Below are positions 16,796-25,658 of a stretch of DNA of 64,000 bases, one piece after another. Position 1 is the stretch's first letter; each line of letters starts with the position of its first letter. This DNA is from Alphaproteobacteria bacterium (GTDB taxonomy: Bacteria > Pseudomonadota > Alphaproteobacteria > Elsterales > Elsteraceae). Made by a program: the position numbers and the translations under genes. Where the stretch lies: positions 62,001-126,000 of the forward strand of contig RDXE01000024.1 in the NCBI GenBank assembly GCA_004292755.1, in the 5' to 3' direction. Below the pieces are notes generated by a model. The model was given only the letters and a program-made list of their open reading frames with translations, made no database searches and had not been told where the DNA came from.

Positions 16796-19240
16796 ATGCG
16801 GCGGTTCCTGTTTGGCTTGGTGGTCACGATGGTGATGCTTGGCGCGCTTGGCGCGGCAGGCGTCTATGCGGGCTACGAGTACTTCTCGCGCGATCTGCCC
16901 GACCCGCAGACCCTGGCTGACTATCAGCCCGCCACCACCACCCGTGTCCATGCGGGCGATGGCCGCTTGATGGGGGAATTTGCAGCCGAGCGGCGGATTT
17001 TTGTTCCCTACGGCGCGATACCGGAACGGGTGCGGCAGGCCTTTATCGCTGCCGAAGACAAGAACTTCTATCAGCATCAAGGGGTTGACCCGATCTCCAT
17101 TGCGCGGGCCGCTGTTCAGAACCTGCAGGCGTTGACCACTGGGGCGCGCCCCATCGGTGGCTCCACGATCACCCAGCAGGTGGTCAAGAACATGCTGCTG
17201 ACCAACGAACGCTCCCTGGATCGCAAGATCCGCGAGGCGATCCTGGCCTTCCGGATGGATCAGGTGCTGTCGAAAGATCGCGTGTTGGAGCTGTACCTGA
17301 ATGAGATATTTCTGGGGTATCGGGCCTATGGCGTGGCCCAAGCGGCGTTGAACTATTTCAATAAGTCCCTGGATCAATTGACCATTGGCGAGGCGGCATT
17401 CCTGGCAGGCCTGCCGAAGGCGCCCTCGAACTATGACCCTGTTCAATTCCCGGACCGCGCCCGCGAACGGCGCGACTATGTGATCGACCGCATGCGCGAG
17501 GACGGCCATATCACCCAGGAAGAGGCGGTCGCTGCCCGTGCCGAGCCGATCCAGGTCCGCCGTCGGGAAGCCGAAGAGGTGGTGCGCGCCGACTATTTTC
17601 TTGAGGAAATCCGGCGCCAATTGATTCAGCGCTTTGGCGAAGATGCGGTGCTGAAAGGCGGACTGAGCGTGCGCGCCAGCCTTGAGCCCAGCCTGCAAGC
17701 ACACGCCGATCAAGCCTTGCGCAATGGTTTGATCACCTATGACCGCCGTCACGGTTGGCGCGGCCCAATGGCCCGCGATGTCATTCAGCGCGCTGGGCAG
17801 GAGGATTGGCAGCGACGCGTCAATGGCGTGCAAGCCCCACCGGGCATCGCCCCGTGGCGCTTGGCGGTGGTGCTGCAGTTGACCGATCGCGATGTTGAGG
17901 TGGGGACCCAAGGCACGCCCGGTGTGCGGGGTCGCATCCCGATGGCGGAATTGACCTGGGCCGCCCCATGGCAGCCCGAGCAACGCGTCGGCCCAGCTCC
18001 CCGCCGCCCGCAGGAGGTGCTGGCGGTGGGCGATCTGGTTCTTGTGGAGCCTGTCAGCCTTGGCCCAGATGGCCGCACGCGCTATCCCGAGGGGACCTTT
18101 GGCCTGCGCCAAATCCCGGACGTTGGTGGCGCGCTCGTCGCGATGGACCCGCACACGGGCCGCGTTCTCGCGATGTCTGGCGGGTGGAGTTTTGAGGTTA
18201 GCCAGTTCAATCGCGCCACCCAGGCGATGCGCCAGCCCGGCTCCTCCTTCAAACCCTTTGTCTATATGGCGGCGCTGGACAATGGCTTCGCGCCGAACAC
18301 CATCGTGCTGGATGCCCCCTTCGTGGTCGATCAAGGTGCGGGTCAGCGCTGGCGACCGCAAAACTACTCCGAGCGATTCTATGGTCCGACGCCAATGCGG
18401 ACGGGCATGGAGCAGTCGCGCAATTTGATGACGGTGCGGATGGCCGAAGCCATCGGTATGGACAAGGTGGCAGACTATGCCCAGCGCTTTGGCGTGGTGG
18501 ACCGCCTGCAGCCCGTGCTGTCGATGTCGCTGGGGGCAGGCGAGACCACGCTGATGCGCATGACGGCTGGTTACGCGATGATGGTGAATGGCGGCAAGCG
18601 CATCACCCCCAGCCTGATTGACCGCGTGCAGGATCGCGATGGTCGCACCGTGTTCCGCCACGATGACCGAAACTGCACGGGCTGCAACGCCGAAACCTTT
18701 GCCTCCCCGACACCGCCGCGTCTGGTTGACACGCGGGAGCAGGTGGTGGACCCGATGACGGCCTATCAGATGGTCTCCATGCTGCAAGGCGTGGTGCAGC
18801 GGGGCACTGGCGGCAGCGTCGCGGCTGTGGGCAAGCCATTGGCGGGTAAGACGGGCACCACCAATGACGAGAATGATGCGTGGTTCGTTGGCTTCTCCCC
18901 CGATCTTGCCGTTGGCGTGTATCTCGGCTTCGATACGCCGAAGCACATGGGCCGGGGCGAGGGGGGCAGCCGGGCAGCCGCCCCGGTGTTCCGCGAGTTT
19001 ATGACCCACGCCCTGAAAGACCGCCCGGCAACCCCGTTCCGTGTGCCCCCCGGCATTCGCCTGGTGCGCATCAATCCGGAGACCGGTGACTTGGCGGGCC
19101 CCAATGACCGCAACGCGTTGGTAGAGGCGTTCAAGCCCGGTACCGAGCCCGCACCGGGTCGGCCCTCACAACTGCAGCAGTCCCTGGGCGGCAGCACGCC
19201 GCCGCCGCCGGGCGGGGCAGGTGTCGGTGGGCTGTACTGA
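16796..19240 (+). CDS. mrcA: Penicillin-binding protein 1A, bifunctional glycosyltransferase/transpeptidase
   Basis: Inner-membrane peptidoglycan synthase, about 814 residues. One N-terminal membrane anchor (FLFGLVVTMVMLGALGAAG) is followed by the GT51 glycosyltransferase domain, with the catalytic-glutamate motif AAEDKNFYQHQGVDP and GGSTITQQVVKNMLL. A variable OB-like insert follows, then the transpeptidase domain with the active-site serine in PGSSFKPFVYMAAL, the SRN triad in QSRNLMTVRM and KTGTTNDENDAWFVG. The chosen ATG (16796) places the membrane anchor at the N-terminus; GTG 16793 is equivalent. Longer in-frame starts add a non-signal-like extension. It lies 126 bases after the amidase gene, so the two wall enzymes may share a transcript. 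Confidence 0.93.
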   Translation: MRRFLFGLVVTMVMLGALGAAGVYAGYEYFSRDLPDPQTLADYQPATTTRVHAGDGRLMGEFAAERRIFVPYGAIPERVRQAFIAAEDKNFYQHQGVDPISIARAAVQNLQALTTGARPIGGSTITQQVVKNMLLTNERSLDRKIREAILAFRMDQVLSKDRVLELYLNEIFLGYRAYGVAQAALNYFNKSLDQLTIGEAAFLAGLPKAPSNYDPVQFPDRARERRDYVIDRMREDGHITQEEAVAARAEPIQVRRREAEEVVRADYFLEEIRRQLIQRFGEDAVLKGGLSVRASLEPSLQAHADQALRNGLITYDRRHGWRGPMARDVIQRAGQEDWQRRVNGVQAPPGIAPWRLAVVLQLTDRDVEVGTQGTPGVRGRIPMAELTWAAPWQPEQRVGPAPRRPQEVLAVGDLVLVEPVSLGPDGRTRYPEGTFGLRQIPDVGGALVAMDPHTGRVLAMSGGWSFEVSQFNRATQAMRQPGSSFKPFVYMAALDNGFAPNTIVLDAPFVVDQGAGQRWRPQNYSERFYGPTPMRTGMEQSRNLMTVRMAEAIGMDKVADYAQRFGVVDRLQPVLSMSLGAGETTLMRMTAGYAMMVNGGKRITPSLIDRVQDRDGRTVFRHDDRNCTGCNAETFASPTPPRLVDTREQVVDPMTAYQMVSMLQGVVQRGTGGSVAAVGKPLAGKTGTTNDENDAWFVGFSPDLAVGVYLGFDTPKHMGRGEGGSRAAAPVFREFMTHALKDRPATPFRVPPGIRLVRINPETGDLAGPNDRNALVEAFKPGTEPAPGRPSQLQQSLGGSTPPPPGGAGVGGLY

Positions 19241-19242
19241 CC

Positions 19243-19276
19243 GGGGTGAGGCACCCTTGCGCGCTTTCACCTCACC
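19243..19276 (+). terminator. Hairpin downstream of mrcA
   Basis: GGGTGAGG (19243-19250) and CCTCACCC (19269-19276) form an 8-bp perfect stem three bases after the mrcA stop. The 18-base loop and lack of a T tract make it a weak terminator candidate, or a boundary to the prfB leader. Confidence 0.4.
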
Positions 19277-19393
19277 CAGGGTATCGCTGGATGGGCTTGT
19301 CTGCGGGACTAAGTGATTCCAACTAGTCACGCTAGGGCTGGTGCGGTATCACCCGCGCCTTCGATTGCCGATCCGTTGTTCGAGGGTTGCTCC

Positions 19394-20506
19394 ATGCGCG
19401 CCGAAGCAGAGGCGTCCACCGCCGTTATCCGTCAGGCCCTGTTGCTGGTCCGCCGGTCGATTGATTGGGATGTCGCGACGGCGCGGCTGGAGGAATTGCT
19501 CGCGGCCGCTGACGATCCCAACCTGTGGAACGATGCAGCCAAAGCCCAGGCTCTGATGCGGGAGAAAACGGGGCTGGAACGCTCCATCTCAAAGATTCGT
19601 GGCATTGAGCGCGAAGTGGATGACGCCGTCACCCTGATCGAACTGGGCGAGGCCGAGGGCGATGAGGACACAGTGGCCGAGGGGCTGAAGGCCCTCGACG
19701 CGCTGCGTCAGCGCTGCGAAGTGCTGCAGTTGGAGAGCATGCTGTCGGGCGAAGCCGACGCGAACGACTGCTATCTCGAAGTTCACGCCGGCGCTGGCGG
19801 CACCGAGGCGCAGGACTGGGGCTCCATGCTCGCGCGCATGTACACCCGCTGGGCCGAGCGGCGCGGCTATAAGGTGGAATATCTGGAAGAGAGCCCCGGC
19901 GAAGAGGCGGGCATCAAGTCTGTCACCTTGAAGATCCAGGGCGAGAATGCCTATGGCTGGCTGAAAACAGAAAGTGGTGTGCATCGGCTGGTGCGCATCT
20001 CGCCATTCGACAGCCAGGCCCGGCGCCACACCAGCTTCGCCTCCGCGTGGGTGTATCCTGTGGTGGATGATTCGATTGAGATTGAAATCCTGGAAAAGGA
20101 TTTGCGCATCGACACCTTCCGCTCCTCCGGAGCCGGGGGGCAGCACGTCAACAAGACCGAAAGTGCCATCCGCATCACCCACATGCCGACCGGCATTGTC
20201 GTCGCTTGCCAACAGGACCGCTCCCAGCACCGCAATCGTGCCATCGCGATGCAGATGCTGAAGGCGCGGATGTATGAGGCAGAGCTGCAAAAGCGCGAAG
20301 TCGCCGCCCAAGCCGAGGCCGACAGCAAGAGCGACATCGGTTGGGGCCACCAAATCCGCTCCTACGTGTTGCAGCCCTACCAAATGGTGAAGGACCTGCG
20401 CACTTCAGTCGAAATCGGCAACGCCGGTGCCGTGCTGGATGGCGATATCGACGCCTTCCTGGAAGCCTCCCTCGCGCACCGTGTTGGGGGCAAGAAGGCG
20501 GCCTAG
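19394..20506 (+). CDS. prfB: Peptide chain release factor 2
   Basis: Recognises UGA and UAA stop codons and releases the peptide; about 370 residues. The stop-codon-reading SPF tripeptide (RISPFDSQARRHTSF), the GGQ peptidyl-transfer motif (SSGAGGQHVNKTESAIRITH) and the conserved C-terminus (SYVLQPYQMVKDLRT) are present. The start is the ATG at 19394 after GAGGG with a seven-base spacer; an in-frame ATG at 19313 only adds non-conserved sequence. The reading frame is continuous, so the autoregulatory UGA frameshift found in many bacterial prfB genes is absent here. Confidence 0.95.
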   Translation: MRAEAEASTAVIRQALLLVRRSIDWDVATARLEELLAAADDPNLWNDAAKAQALMREKTGLERSISKIRGIEREVDDAVTLIELGEAEGDEDTVAEGLKALDALRQRCEVLQLESMLSGEADANDCYLEVHAGAGGTEAQDWGSMLARMYTRWAERRGYKVEYLEESPGEEAGIKSVTLKIQGENAYGWLKTESGVHRLVRISPFDSQARRHTSFASAWVYPVVDDSIEIEILEKDLRIDTFRSSGAGGQHVNKTESAIRITHMPTGIVVACQQDRSQHRNRAIAMQMLKARMYEAELQKREVAAQAEADSKSDIGWGHQIRSYVLQPYQMVKDLRTSVEIGNAGAVLDGDIDAFLEASLAHRVGGKKAA

Positions 20507-20518
20507 GACCGGTTCAGC

Positions 20519-20539
20519 TGAGGCCGCACCGGCGGCTCA
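20519..20539. terminator. Small hairpin between the converging prfB and DUF455 genes
   Basis: TGAG-G-CCGC / GCGG-CTCA forms an 8-bp stem with a one-base bulge and a four-base loop. It overlaps the DUF455 stop codon and lies 13 bases after the prfB stop. There is no T tract, so a role in termination for either direction is only suggested. Confidence 0.3.
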
Positions 20540-21322
20540 AGCAGCCAGCGCCTCGTACCAGTCGGCTGGGAAGCCAGCGCGGCTGCGGCTGGTGTGGTTG
20601 AATGGGGGTTTGACAGCGCCGCGGAAGTGGGTGCGCACGGCCTCTTGCCAAGCCGTGGCGGGGGTGAGGCCGCGGCTGGTGGCTTCGTGGTGGAACCAGG
20701 TGAGGCCGATGGCGACGTGGCCGATCTCGTCATCATGGATGCGCTGCAGGATGCCGGCGCTCGCTTGGTCCTCCACCTCGGCGAGGCGCTGGATCATCTG
20801 AGGAGTCACGTCCAGGCCGCGCGCCTCCAGCACCATCGGCACCACGGCGAGGCGGGCCAAGCGATCATTGGCCGTGTCTTGTGCTGCCTCCCATAAACCA
20901 TCATGGGCGGGCAGGTCGCCATAGGCGGCACCAAGCTCGGCCAGTCGGGCGGCCAGCAGCGCAAAGTGCAGGGCCTCTTCCTCAGCAACGTGCACCCAGT
21001 CAGACAAGAATGCCGTCGGCATGCCTTGGCCGAAGCGCAACACCATGTCCCAGGCCAAATCGATGGCGTTCAACTCGATATGGGCCAGAGCGTGCAACAG
21101 GCCGATCCGCCCTGCGGTGCCACGGGTGATCCGCCGCCGTGGCATGTGGGACGCCGATTGCAGCAAGGGCCGCTGCGGCCGAGCCGGACGCTCCGGTGCT
21201 AGGCCGAGGGTGCCGACCGGCCATCCCCCCGCCCTCCAGAGCGAGGCTGCCTGATTGGTCAGCGCCACCTTGTCAGTGGCGCTGGTTAGAACCGCCAGCG
21301 CCCCCTCAGCCAGGCTGTGCAT
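20537..21322 (-). CDS. DUF455 family ferritin-like protein
   Basis: A 261-residue protein of the DUF455 family, with a ferritin-like four-helix fold. Likely di-iron ligands are visible: His/Glu in HALAHIELNAIDLAWD, Glu/His in EEEALHFALLAARLAELG and Glu/His in RIHDDEIGHVAIG. The middle also contains AHDGLWEAAQDT and PMVLEARGLDVTP. Its reaction is not established. Its ATG overlaps the stop of the HPt/pseudo-receiver gene by one base (TGATG), so the two are translationally coupled at the end of the glnE-bcp cluster. Confidence 0.82.
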   Translation of the reverse strand: MHSLAEGALAVLTSATDKVALTNQAASLWRAGGWPVGTLGLAPERPARPQRPLLQSASHMPRRRITRGTAGRIGLLHALAHIELNAIDLAWDMVLRFGQGMPTAFLSDWVHVAEEEALHFALLAARLAELGAAYGDLPAHDGLWEAAQDTANDRLARLAVVPMVLEARGLDVTPQMIQRLAEVEDQASAGILQRIHDDEIGHVAIGLTWFHHEATSRGLTPATAWQEAVRTHFRGAVKPPFNHTSRSRAGFPADWYEALAA

Positions 21323-22080
21323 CAGGTGATGCCGAAGCGCGACAGCGCCTCCGCCAGATCATCGCCGAACTTTGGCCCCTTGCGGATGATGGCCGCAGTG
21401 GGTGGCAGGCCGTCCAACTCCGGATGGCCCCACTCGAAGGAGGTTAGGAGGGCAAAGGGAATGCCGCGGGTCGATGGCATGGCGTTTAGCGCGCAGGCAA
21501 GGTCAACACCAGACAACACATCCAGCATCGCTGCACTGATCACCAAGTCGGGGCGCGATTGCACCGCCATCTCCAGCGCCTCAAAGCTGCGCTGGACATT
21601 GACCACGCGGTATCCGCAGGCCTGCAGCTCCCGCTCGATCAAGCGACTGGCGGTGCGGTTCGGGCCGACCAGCAGAATTTCGATGTTGAGGACCTGGATA
21701 TCGCCGATATCAAAGGTTTTTTTGGCGGGCAGCGCACGGGCGACGGACTTTAAATCCTCGCCAACGGGTTCCCCCTCCAGCACGGCGCGGATGCGGTCCG
21801 TAAAGGCCTGGATGTCGTCCAGGTGGCGATCATCCAGTGCTTTCAAATCCGCCAGATAGTCGTCCAGACGGTACAGGATCAAGTCGCAGGCGGCGAGACC
21901 AACCGACTTAGCGCCGATGCGCAAGTTGTGGGTGTCGCGCCGCATCCGGCCCAGCGCGTCTTCCGCCTTGACCAAGCGCGAGCGGACATTGCCCAACAGC
22001 ACGTCCATTGCGTTCAGGGTGTCCCGCGCCTCGTCTTGGAATTCTGAGGTCAACTGTTGGTCGAAATCATTGATGGTCAT
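21322..22080 (-). CDS. HPt-like domain fused to a degenerate receiver domain
   Basis: A 252-residue two-domain signalling protein. Residues 1-110 read as a helical HPt-like domain, with a candidate phosphohistidine at 51 in DTHNLRIGAKSVGL (compare the HxLKGxSxxxG motif). Residues 130-252 have the receiver layout (IEILLVGPN, PDLVISAAMLDVLSGVDLA, FALLTSF), but the phosphoacceptor position 183 is Ala and the N-terminal acidic pair is missing, so it should not accept phosphate. The C-terminal IIRKGPKFGDDLAEAL keeps the receiver lysine region. It lies between bcp and the DUF455 gene on one strand. A role as a phosphotransfer or docking protein is inference. Confidence 0.65.
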   Translation of the reverse strand: MTINDFDQQLTSEFQDEARDTLNAMDVLLGNVRSRLVKAEDALGRMRRDTHNLRIGAKSVGLAACDLILYRLDDYLADLKALDDRHLDDIQAFTDRIRAVLEGEPVGEDLKSVARALPAKKTFDIGDIQVLNIEILLVGPNRTASRLIERELQACGYRVVNVQRSFEALEMAVQSRPDLVISAAMLDVLSGVDLACALNAMPSTRGIPFALLTSFEWGHPELDGLPPTAAIIRKGPKFGDDLAEALSRFGIT

Positions 22081-22160
22081 GGGGCGAGGTCCCAGAAGAC
22101 GAGCGGCGCCGGACAGTACCGCGGTCCGAGGTCCGGCGCCATCATCGAAGCCGATCCTGA

Positions 22161-22625
22161 TTACAGCGCGTCGATGGCCTTCTTCACGGCGGCAACGTGG
22201 CCGGGCACCTTCACCTTGCGCCAGATTTGGCGCACGGTGCCGGTGCCGTCGATCAAGAAGGTGGCCCGGTCAATGCCCATGTAGGTGCGACCGTACATGC
22301 TTTTCTGCACCCAGGTGCCATAGCGCTCGCAGGTTTCCCCCTCGGCATCAGAGGCGAGGGTGAAGGTGAGGCCGTGCTTTTTCTTGAACTTGTCGTGGCT
22401 GGCGACGCTGTCCTTCGAGACACCGATCACCACGGCGCCGACGGAGTTGAACTGAGCCAGATTGTCCCGGAAATCGCACGCCTCGGCGGTGCAGCCGGAG
22501 GTGTCGTCCTTCGGATAGAAGTACAGCACCACGATTTTGCCTGCGAGGTCGCTCAAGCTGACGGTACCGCCGCCATCGGTCGGCATGGTGAAGGCAGGGG
22601 CGGGCTGGCCGACGTCAACGCTCAT
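22161..22625 (-). CDS. bcp: Thioredoxin-dependent thiol peroxidase (Bcp/PrxQ)
   Basis: Cytosolic peroxiredoxin, 154 residues, which reduces hydroperoxides using thioredoxin. The peroxidatic Cys 45 lies in PKDDTSGCTAEACDFRD and the resolving Cys 50 is five residues later, the arrangement of atypical two-cysteine PrxQ proteins. The end of the domain has RATFLIDGTGTVRQIWRKV. The ATG overlaps the glnE stop codon by four bases, indicating cotranslation. Length is standard for the family. Confidence 0.93.
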   Translation of the reverse strand: MSVDVGQPAPAFTMPTDGGGTVSLSDLAGKIVVLYFYPKDDTSGCTAEACDFRDNLAQFNSVGAVVIGVSKDSVASHDKFKKKHGLTFTLASDAEGETCERYGTWVQKSMYGRTYMGIDRATFLIDGTGTVRQIWRKVKVPGHVAAVKKAIDAL

Positions 22626-25573
22626 GAATTTGCTCCGTCCTGGAGTTGGGCATGGATGGGGCCAAGGCGGCGGGCAACCACGGCTGCGGCTGCCTCGGCG
22701 GCACCATCGATGTCTGCTGCGAGGGTGGGGAAGTCAACTGCACCCGTGGTGCGCGCCAGCAACGCTAACAAGCCGGGCGGTGCTGCAGTTGGCTCAAGCC
22801 GCCCGCTGGTGGTCAGCCGCAGCAGCGTCTGGATGGTTTGCAACAGGCTGAGCGCGCGGCTGAGCGTGGCACCATCCTCGACCGCCAGCACGTCAGCCTC
22901 CACCAACCGCTCCAGCGCGTCGCCGGTGCTGCCGGTGACCAGAGCCGGGCTTGCGTGGGCATGCAGCAGGATCAGGGTTTGGACCAGGAATTCGATGTCG
23001 GTCAGTCCACCGGGGCGGCGCTTGACGTCGAACCAGCCATCGGCGGGCTTCTCCCGCCCCAGCCGCCGCCGCATGGCGACTGCGTCGTCGATGATGGTCT
23101 GGGGCTCGCGTGGGCGGCACAGGATGCCATCCAACACCTGACGCATGTGATCGGCAAACTCTGCCGAGGTGGCAGCCACAACCCGTGCTCGGGTCAGGGC
23201 CATCAACTCCCACGTCCACGCACCATGCGGGTCATCGTAATAGTGCTGGAACCCTTCCAGCGCGATGGCGATCGGCCCTTTCTCGCCATGGGGTCTCAGC
23301 CGGGTGTCCACTTGATAAAGATCGCCCTCGGCGGTCGGTGCGGTAAGGGCGGAGATCAAGCGCTGCGCCAACCGATTCCAATAGACCGAGGGCACCAAGG
23401 CCTTCGGCCCCGTGGAATGGGCATCGCTGCCCGCAGGCGGTTGATAGACAAACACAAGGTCGAGGTCGGACGCAGGCGTCATCTCCCGCCCGCCCAGCTT
23501 ACCGAGCGCCAGAACTGCAAAGTCGCTGTCGGCCAGGGTGCCGTGCAACTCCTCAAACTGGCGTCGGGTGGCGGCCAGCAGCGCGGCGATGACCGCGTCG
23601 GCGACCATCGTCAAGTCGCGCGCGGCCTCTACGGGGGTGCAACCGGCGCGCAGCAGGCGGACACCAATCTGAAAGCGGGCGTCGCCTGCCCAGCGGCGCA
23701 CGAGGTCGAGCACGTCTTGATAGTCGCGCGCCTGATCCAGCAGACCCTCAAGCCCCAACGGCTCGCCCCGGTCACTCAGTAAACTGTCGAGCAACAGCGG
23801 GCGCCGCCCCAGTTGATCGGCGAGACTGGGGGCGCAGCCCATCACCAGCGCCACCAGCTCCAACAGGTGCGGGTTCTGGTAGAACAGCGAGAACAACTGC
23901 ACGCCCGCAGGCAGGTTTGACAAGAACAAGTCAAACCGATGAAACGCGCCATCGGGATCGACGGTGCGCGACAAGGCGGTGAGCAGGGTGGGAGTGAGTT
24001 CGGTCAGCAGCTCGCGCGCACGCACGCTGCGCATCGCGCGCACCCGCCCGTGGTGCCAGCCGCGCACCGCGGCCGACAGACGGGCGCCCTCGCGAAAGCC
24101 AAGGCCTTCCAGCGTCGCAAGGGTTTCAGGATCATCGTCGCTGCCGGTGAACACCAAGGTTCCGGGTCCAGCGAGCGGCGGTGCCTCCTCGAACAATTCG
24201 GCATAGTGGCTTTCGACCCGGCGCAGATGGCCCATCAAGTCCACTTCGAACTCGCTCGCCTCGGGATAGCCAAGAAAGCAGGCGACGGCTGCCAAGTCGG
24301 CTGGGTCTTCGGGTAGGCGATGGGTTTGGTGGTCGTCAATCATCTGCAAGCGATGTTCGACTCGGCGCAAAAACTCATAGGCGGCTGTCAAATCTTCGGC
24401 ACAGGTGCGGGTGATCTTACCCAGATCGGCCAGCGTGGCGAGTGTGGTGTCGGTGCGAGAACTGCGTAGGGCCGGAATTCGCCCACCCCAGATCAATTGC
24501 TGAACCTGGGCGAAGAACTCAATCTCGCGAATGCCACCGCGGCCCAGTTTGACGTTGTGGCCCAGCACGGCAACTTCGCTGCCACCGCGCTGAGCATTGA
24601 TTTGACGCTTGATGGAGTGGATGTCGTTGATCGCCGCAAAATCCAGGTGGCGACGCCACAGGAACGGACGCAGCGAGGCCAGGAAGCGCTGCCCCGCCTC
24701 TCGGTCAGCGGCCACGGGGCGCGCCTTGATCATCGCCGCCCGTTCCCAGTTCTGGCCGACGCTTTCGTAATAAGCCTCGGCAGCGCGGATCGATAACGCG
24801 ACTGGTGTGGAGGAGGGGTCTGGGCGCAGGCGCAAATCGGTGCGCAGCACATAGCCGTCGCCCGTCCGCTCCTCCATCATCCGCACCATGTCGCGCACCA
24901 GCCGGATGTAAACCTGCTGCAGAGTGCGATCCCCCGCCGCTTGATGCACTTCTGGCGGCACACGGTCGGGGTCGAACAGTACAATCAAGTCAATGTCGGA
25001 GGAGTAGTTCAACTCCCACGCGCCGTGTTTGCCCATGCCCAGCACAATCAAACCGCGGCTGTGGCCGGGCGTGGGCGGTGCGCCAACCAGTTTTGACAGA
25101 AGATGGGCAATCGCAACATCCAGGGCGGCATCGGCGAATCGGGCCAGTGCACCAGTCACGGCGGCGACGCCCCACATCTGGCCGATGTCGGCAACGGCGA
25201 CTGAAAGCGCCAAGCGACGCTTCAGCCGCCTGAGTTCTGCCATCACCTCAGCTGTATTCTCTCCAGCGGCAAGTTGCGGGTTGAGTGCCCCTAGAACTTC
25301 CGCCACGCTGGTTTCGGGTCCATGGGTGATCAGGCGCACGGCATGCGGTGCGTCCCGCAGGAGGCAATGGGTGAGATATGGGCTGTTGCCAAACACTGCG
25401 GACAGCAGTGCGGCCACCGGTGCTTCTCGACTGAGCGCCAGCAGAGTGGCGGCATCGGGGTTGGTGTCCGCGTTGGCGGTCAACCGTTCCAGTGCGATGG
25501 CGGCAGTGTCCGGGTGGGCGGCGGCGGGCCACGGTGCAGCGGCCAGACTCGCGTGAACGGATGAGGTCAACAT
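22622..25573 (-). CDS. glnE: Bifunctional glutamine synthetase adenylyltransferase/deadenylase
   Basis: Adds and removes AMP on glutamine synthetase in response to PII, linking this gene to the ntr genes elsewhere in the window. It has about 983 residues with the duplicated nucleotidyltransferase architecture. The N-terminal deadenylase domain carries GMGKHGAWELNYSSDIDL and the C-terminal adenylyltransferase domain carries LGKLGGREMTPASDLDL, each with the catalytic D-x-D pair. Helical regulatory segments lie between and after. The start is uncertain: TTG 25609, GTG 25582 and ATG 25573 are all in frame and none has a strong ribosome site; I give the ATG. bcp overlaps its end. Confidence 0.93.
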   Translation of the reverse strand: MLTSSVHASLAAAPWPAAAHPDTAAIALERLTANADTNPDAATLLALSREAPVAALLSAVFGNSPYLTHCLLRDAPHAVRLITHGPETSVAEVLGALNPQLAAGENTAEVMAELRRLKRRLALSVAVADIGQMWGVAAVTGALARFADAALDVAIAHLLSKLVGAPPTPGHSRGLIVLGMGKHGAWELNYSSDIDLIVLFDPDRVPPEVHQAAGDRTLQQVYIRLVRDMVRMMEERTGDGYVLRTDLRLRPDPSSTPVALSIRAAEAYYESVGQNWERAAMIKARPVAADREAGQRFLASLRPFLWRRHLDFAAINDIHSIKRQINAQRGGSEVAVLGHNVKLGRGGIREIEFFAQVQQLIWGGRIPALRSSRTDTTLATLADLGKITRTCAEDLTAAYEFLRRVEHRLQMIDDHQTHRLPEDPADLAAVACFLGYPEASEFEVDLMGHLRRVESHYAELFEEAPPLAGPGTLVFTGSDDDPETLATLEGLGFREGARLSAAVRGWHHGRVRAMRSVRARELLTELTPTLLTALSRTVDPDGAFHRFDLFLSNLPAGVQLFSLFYQNPHLLELVALVMGCAPSLADQLGRRPLLLDSLLSDRGEPLGLEGLLDQARDYQDVLDLVRRWAGDARFQIGVRLLRAGCTPVEAARDLTMVADAVIAALLAATRRQFEELHGTLADSDFAVLALGKLGGREMTPASDLDLVFVYQPPAGSDAHSTGPKALVPSVYWNRLAQRLISALTAPTAEGDLYQVDTRLRPHGEKGPIAIALEGFQHYYDDPHGAWTWELMALTRARVVAATSAEFADHMRQVLDGILCRPREPQTIIDDAVAMRRRLGREKPADGWFDVKRRPGGLTDIEFLVQTLILLHAHASPALVTGSTGDALERLVEADVLAVEDGATLSRALSLLQTIQTLLRLTTSGRLEPTAAPPGLLALLARTTGAVDFPTLAADIDGAAEAAAAVVARRLGPIHAQLQDGANS

Positions 25574-25658
25574 CCCCAGCACCGTGGCGGCCCCCGCTGT
25601 TCTGGTCAACCATCCGGCCTAGGGGTGCGCACCGCGCCCGCGCCTTGGAGACGCATCC

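Noticed and set aside
19313-19393. N-terminal extension of prfB or a hidden programmed frameshift
   Set aside because: The extension is not conserved-looking, and no in-frame UGA with a CTT-TGA slippery site is found near codon 25; the gene is simply frameshift-free.
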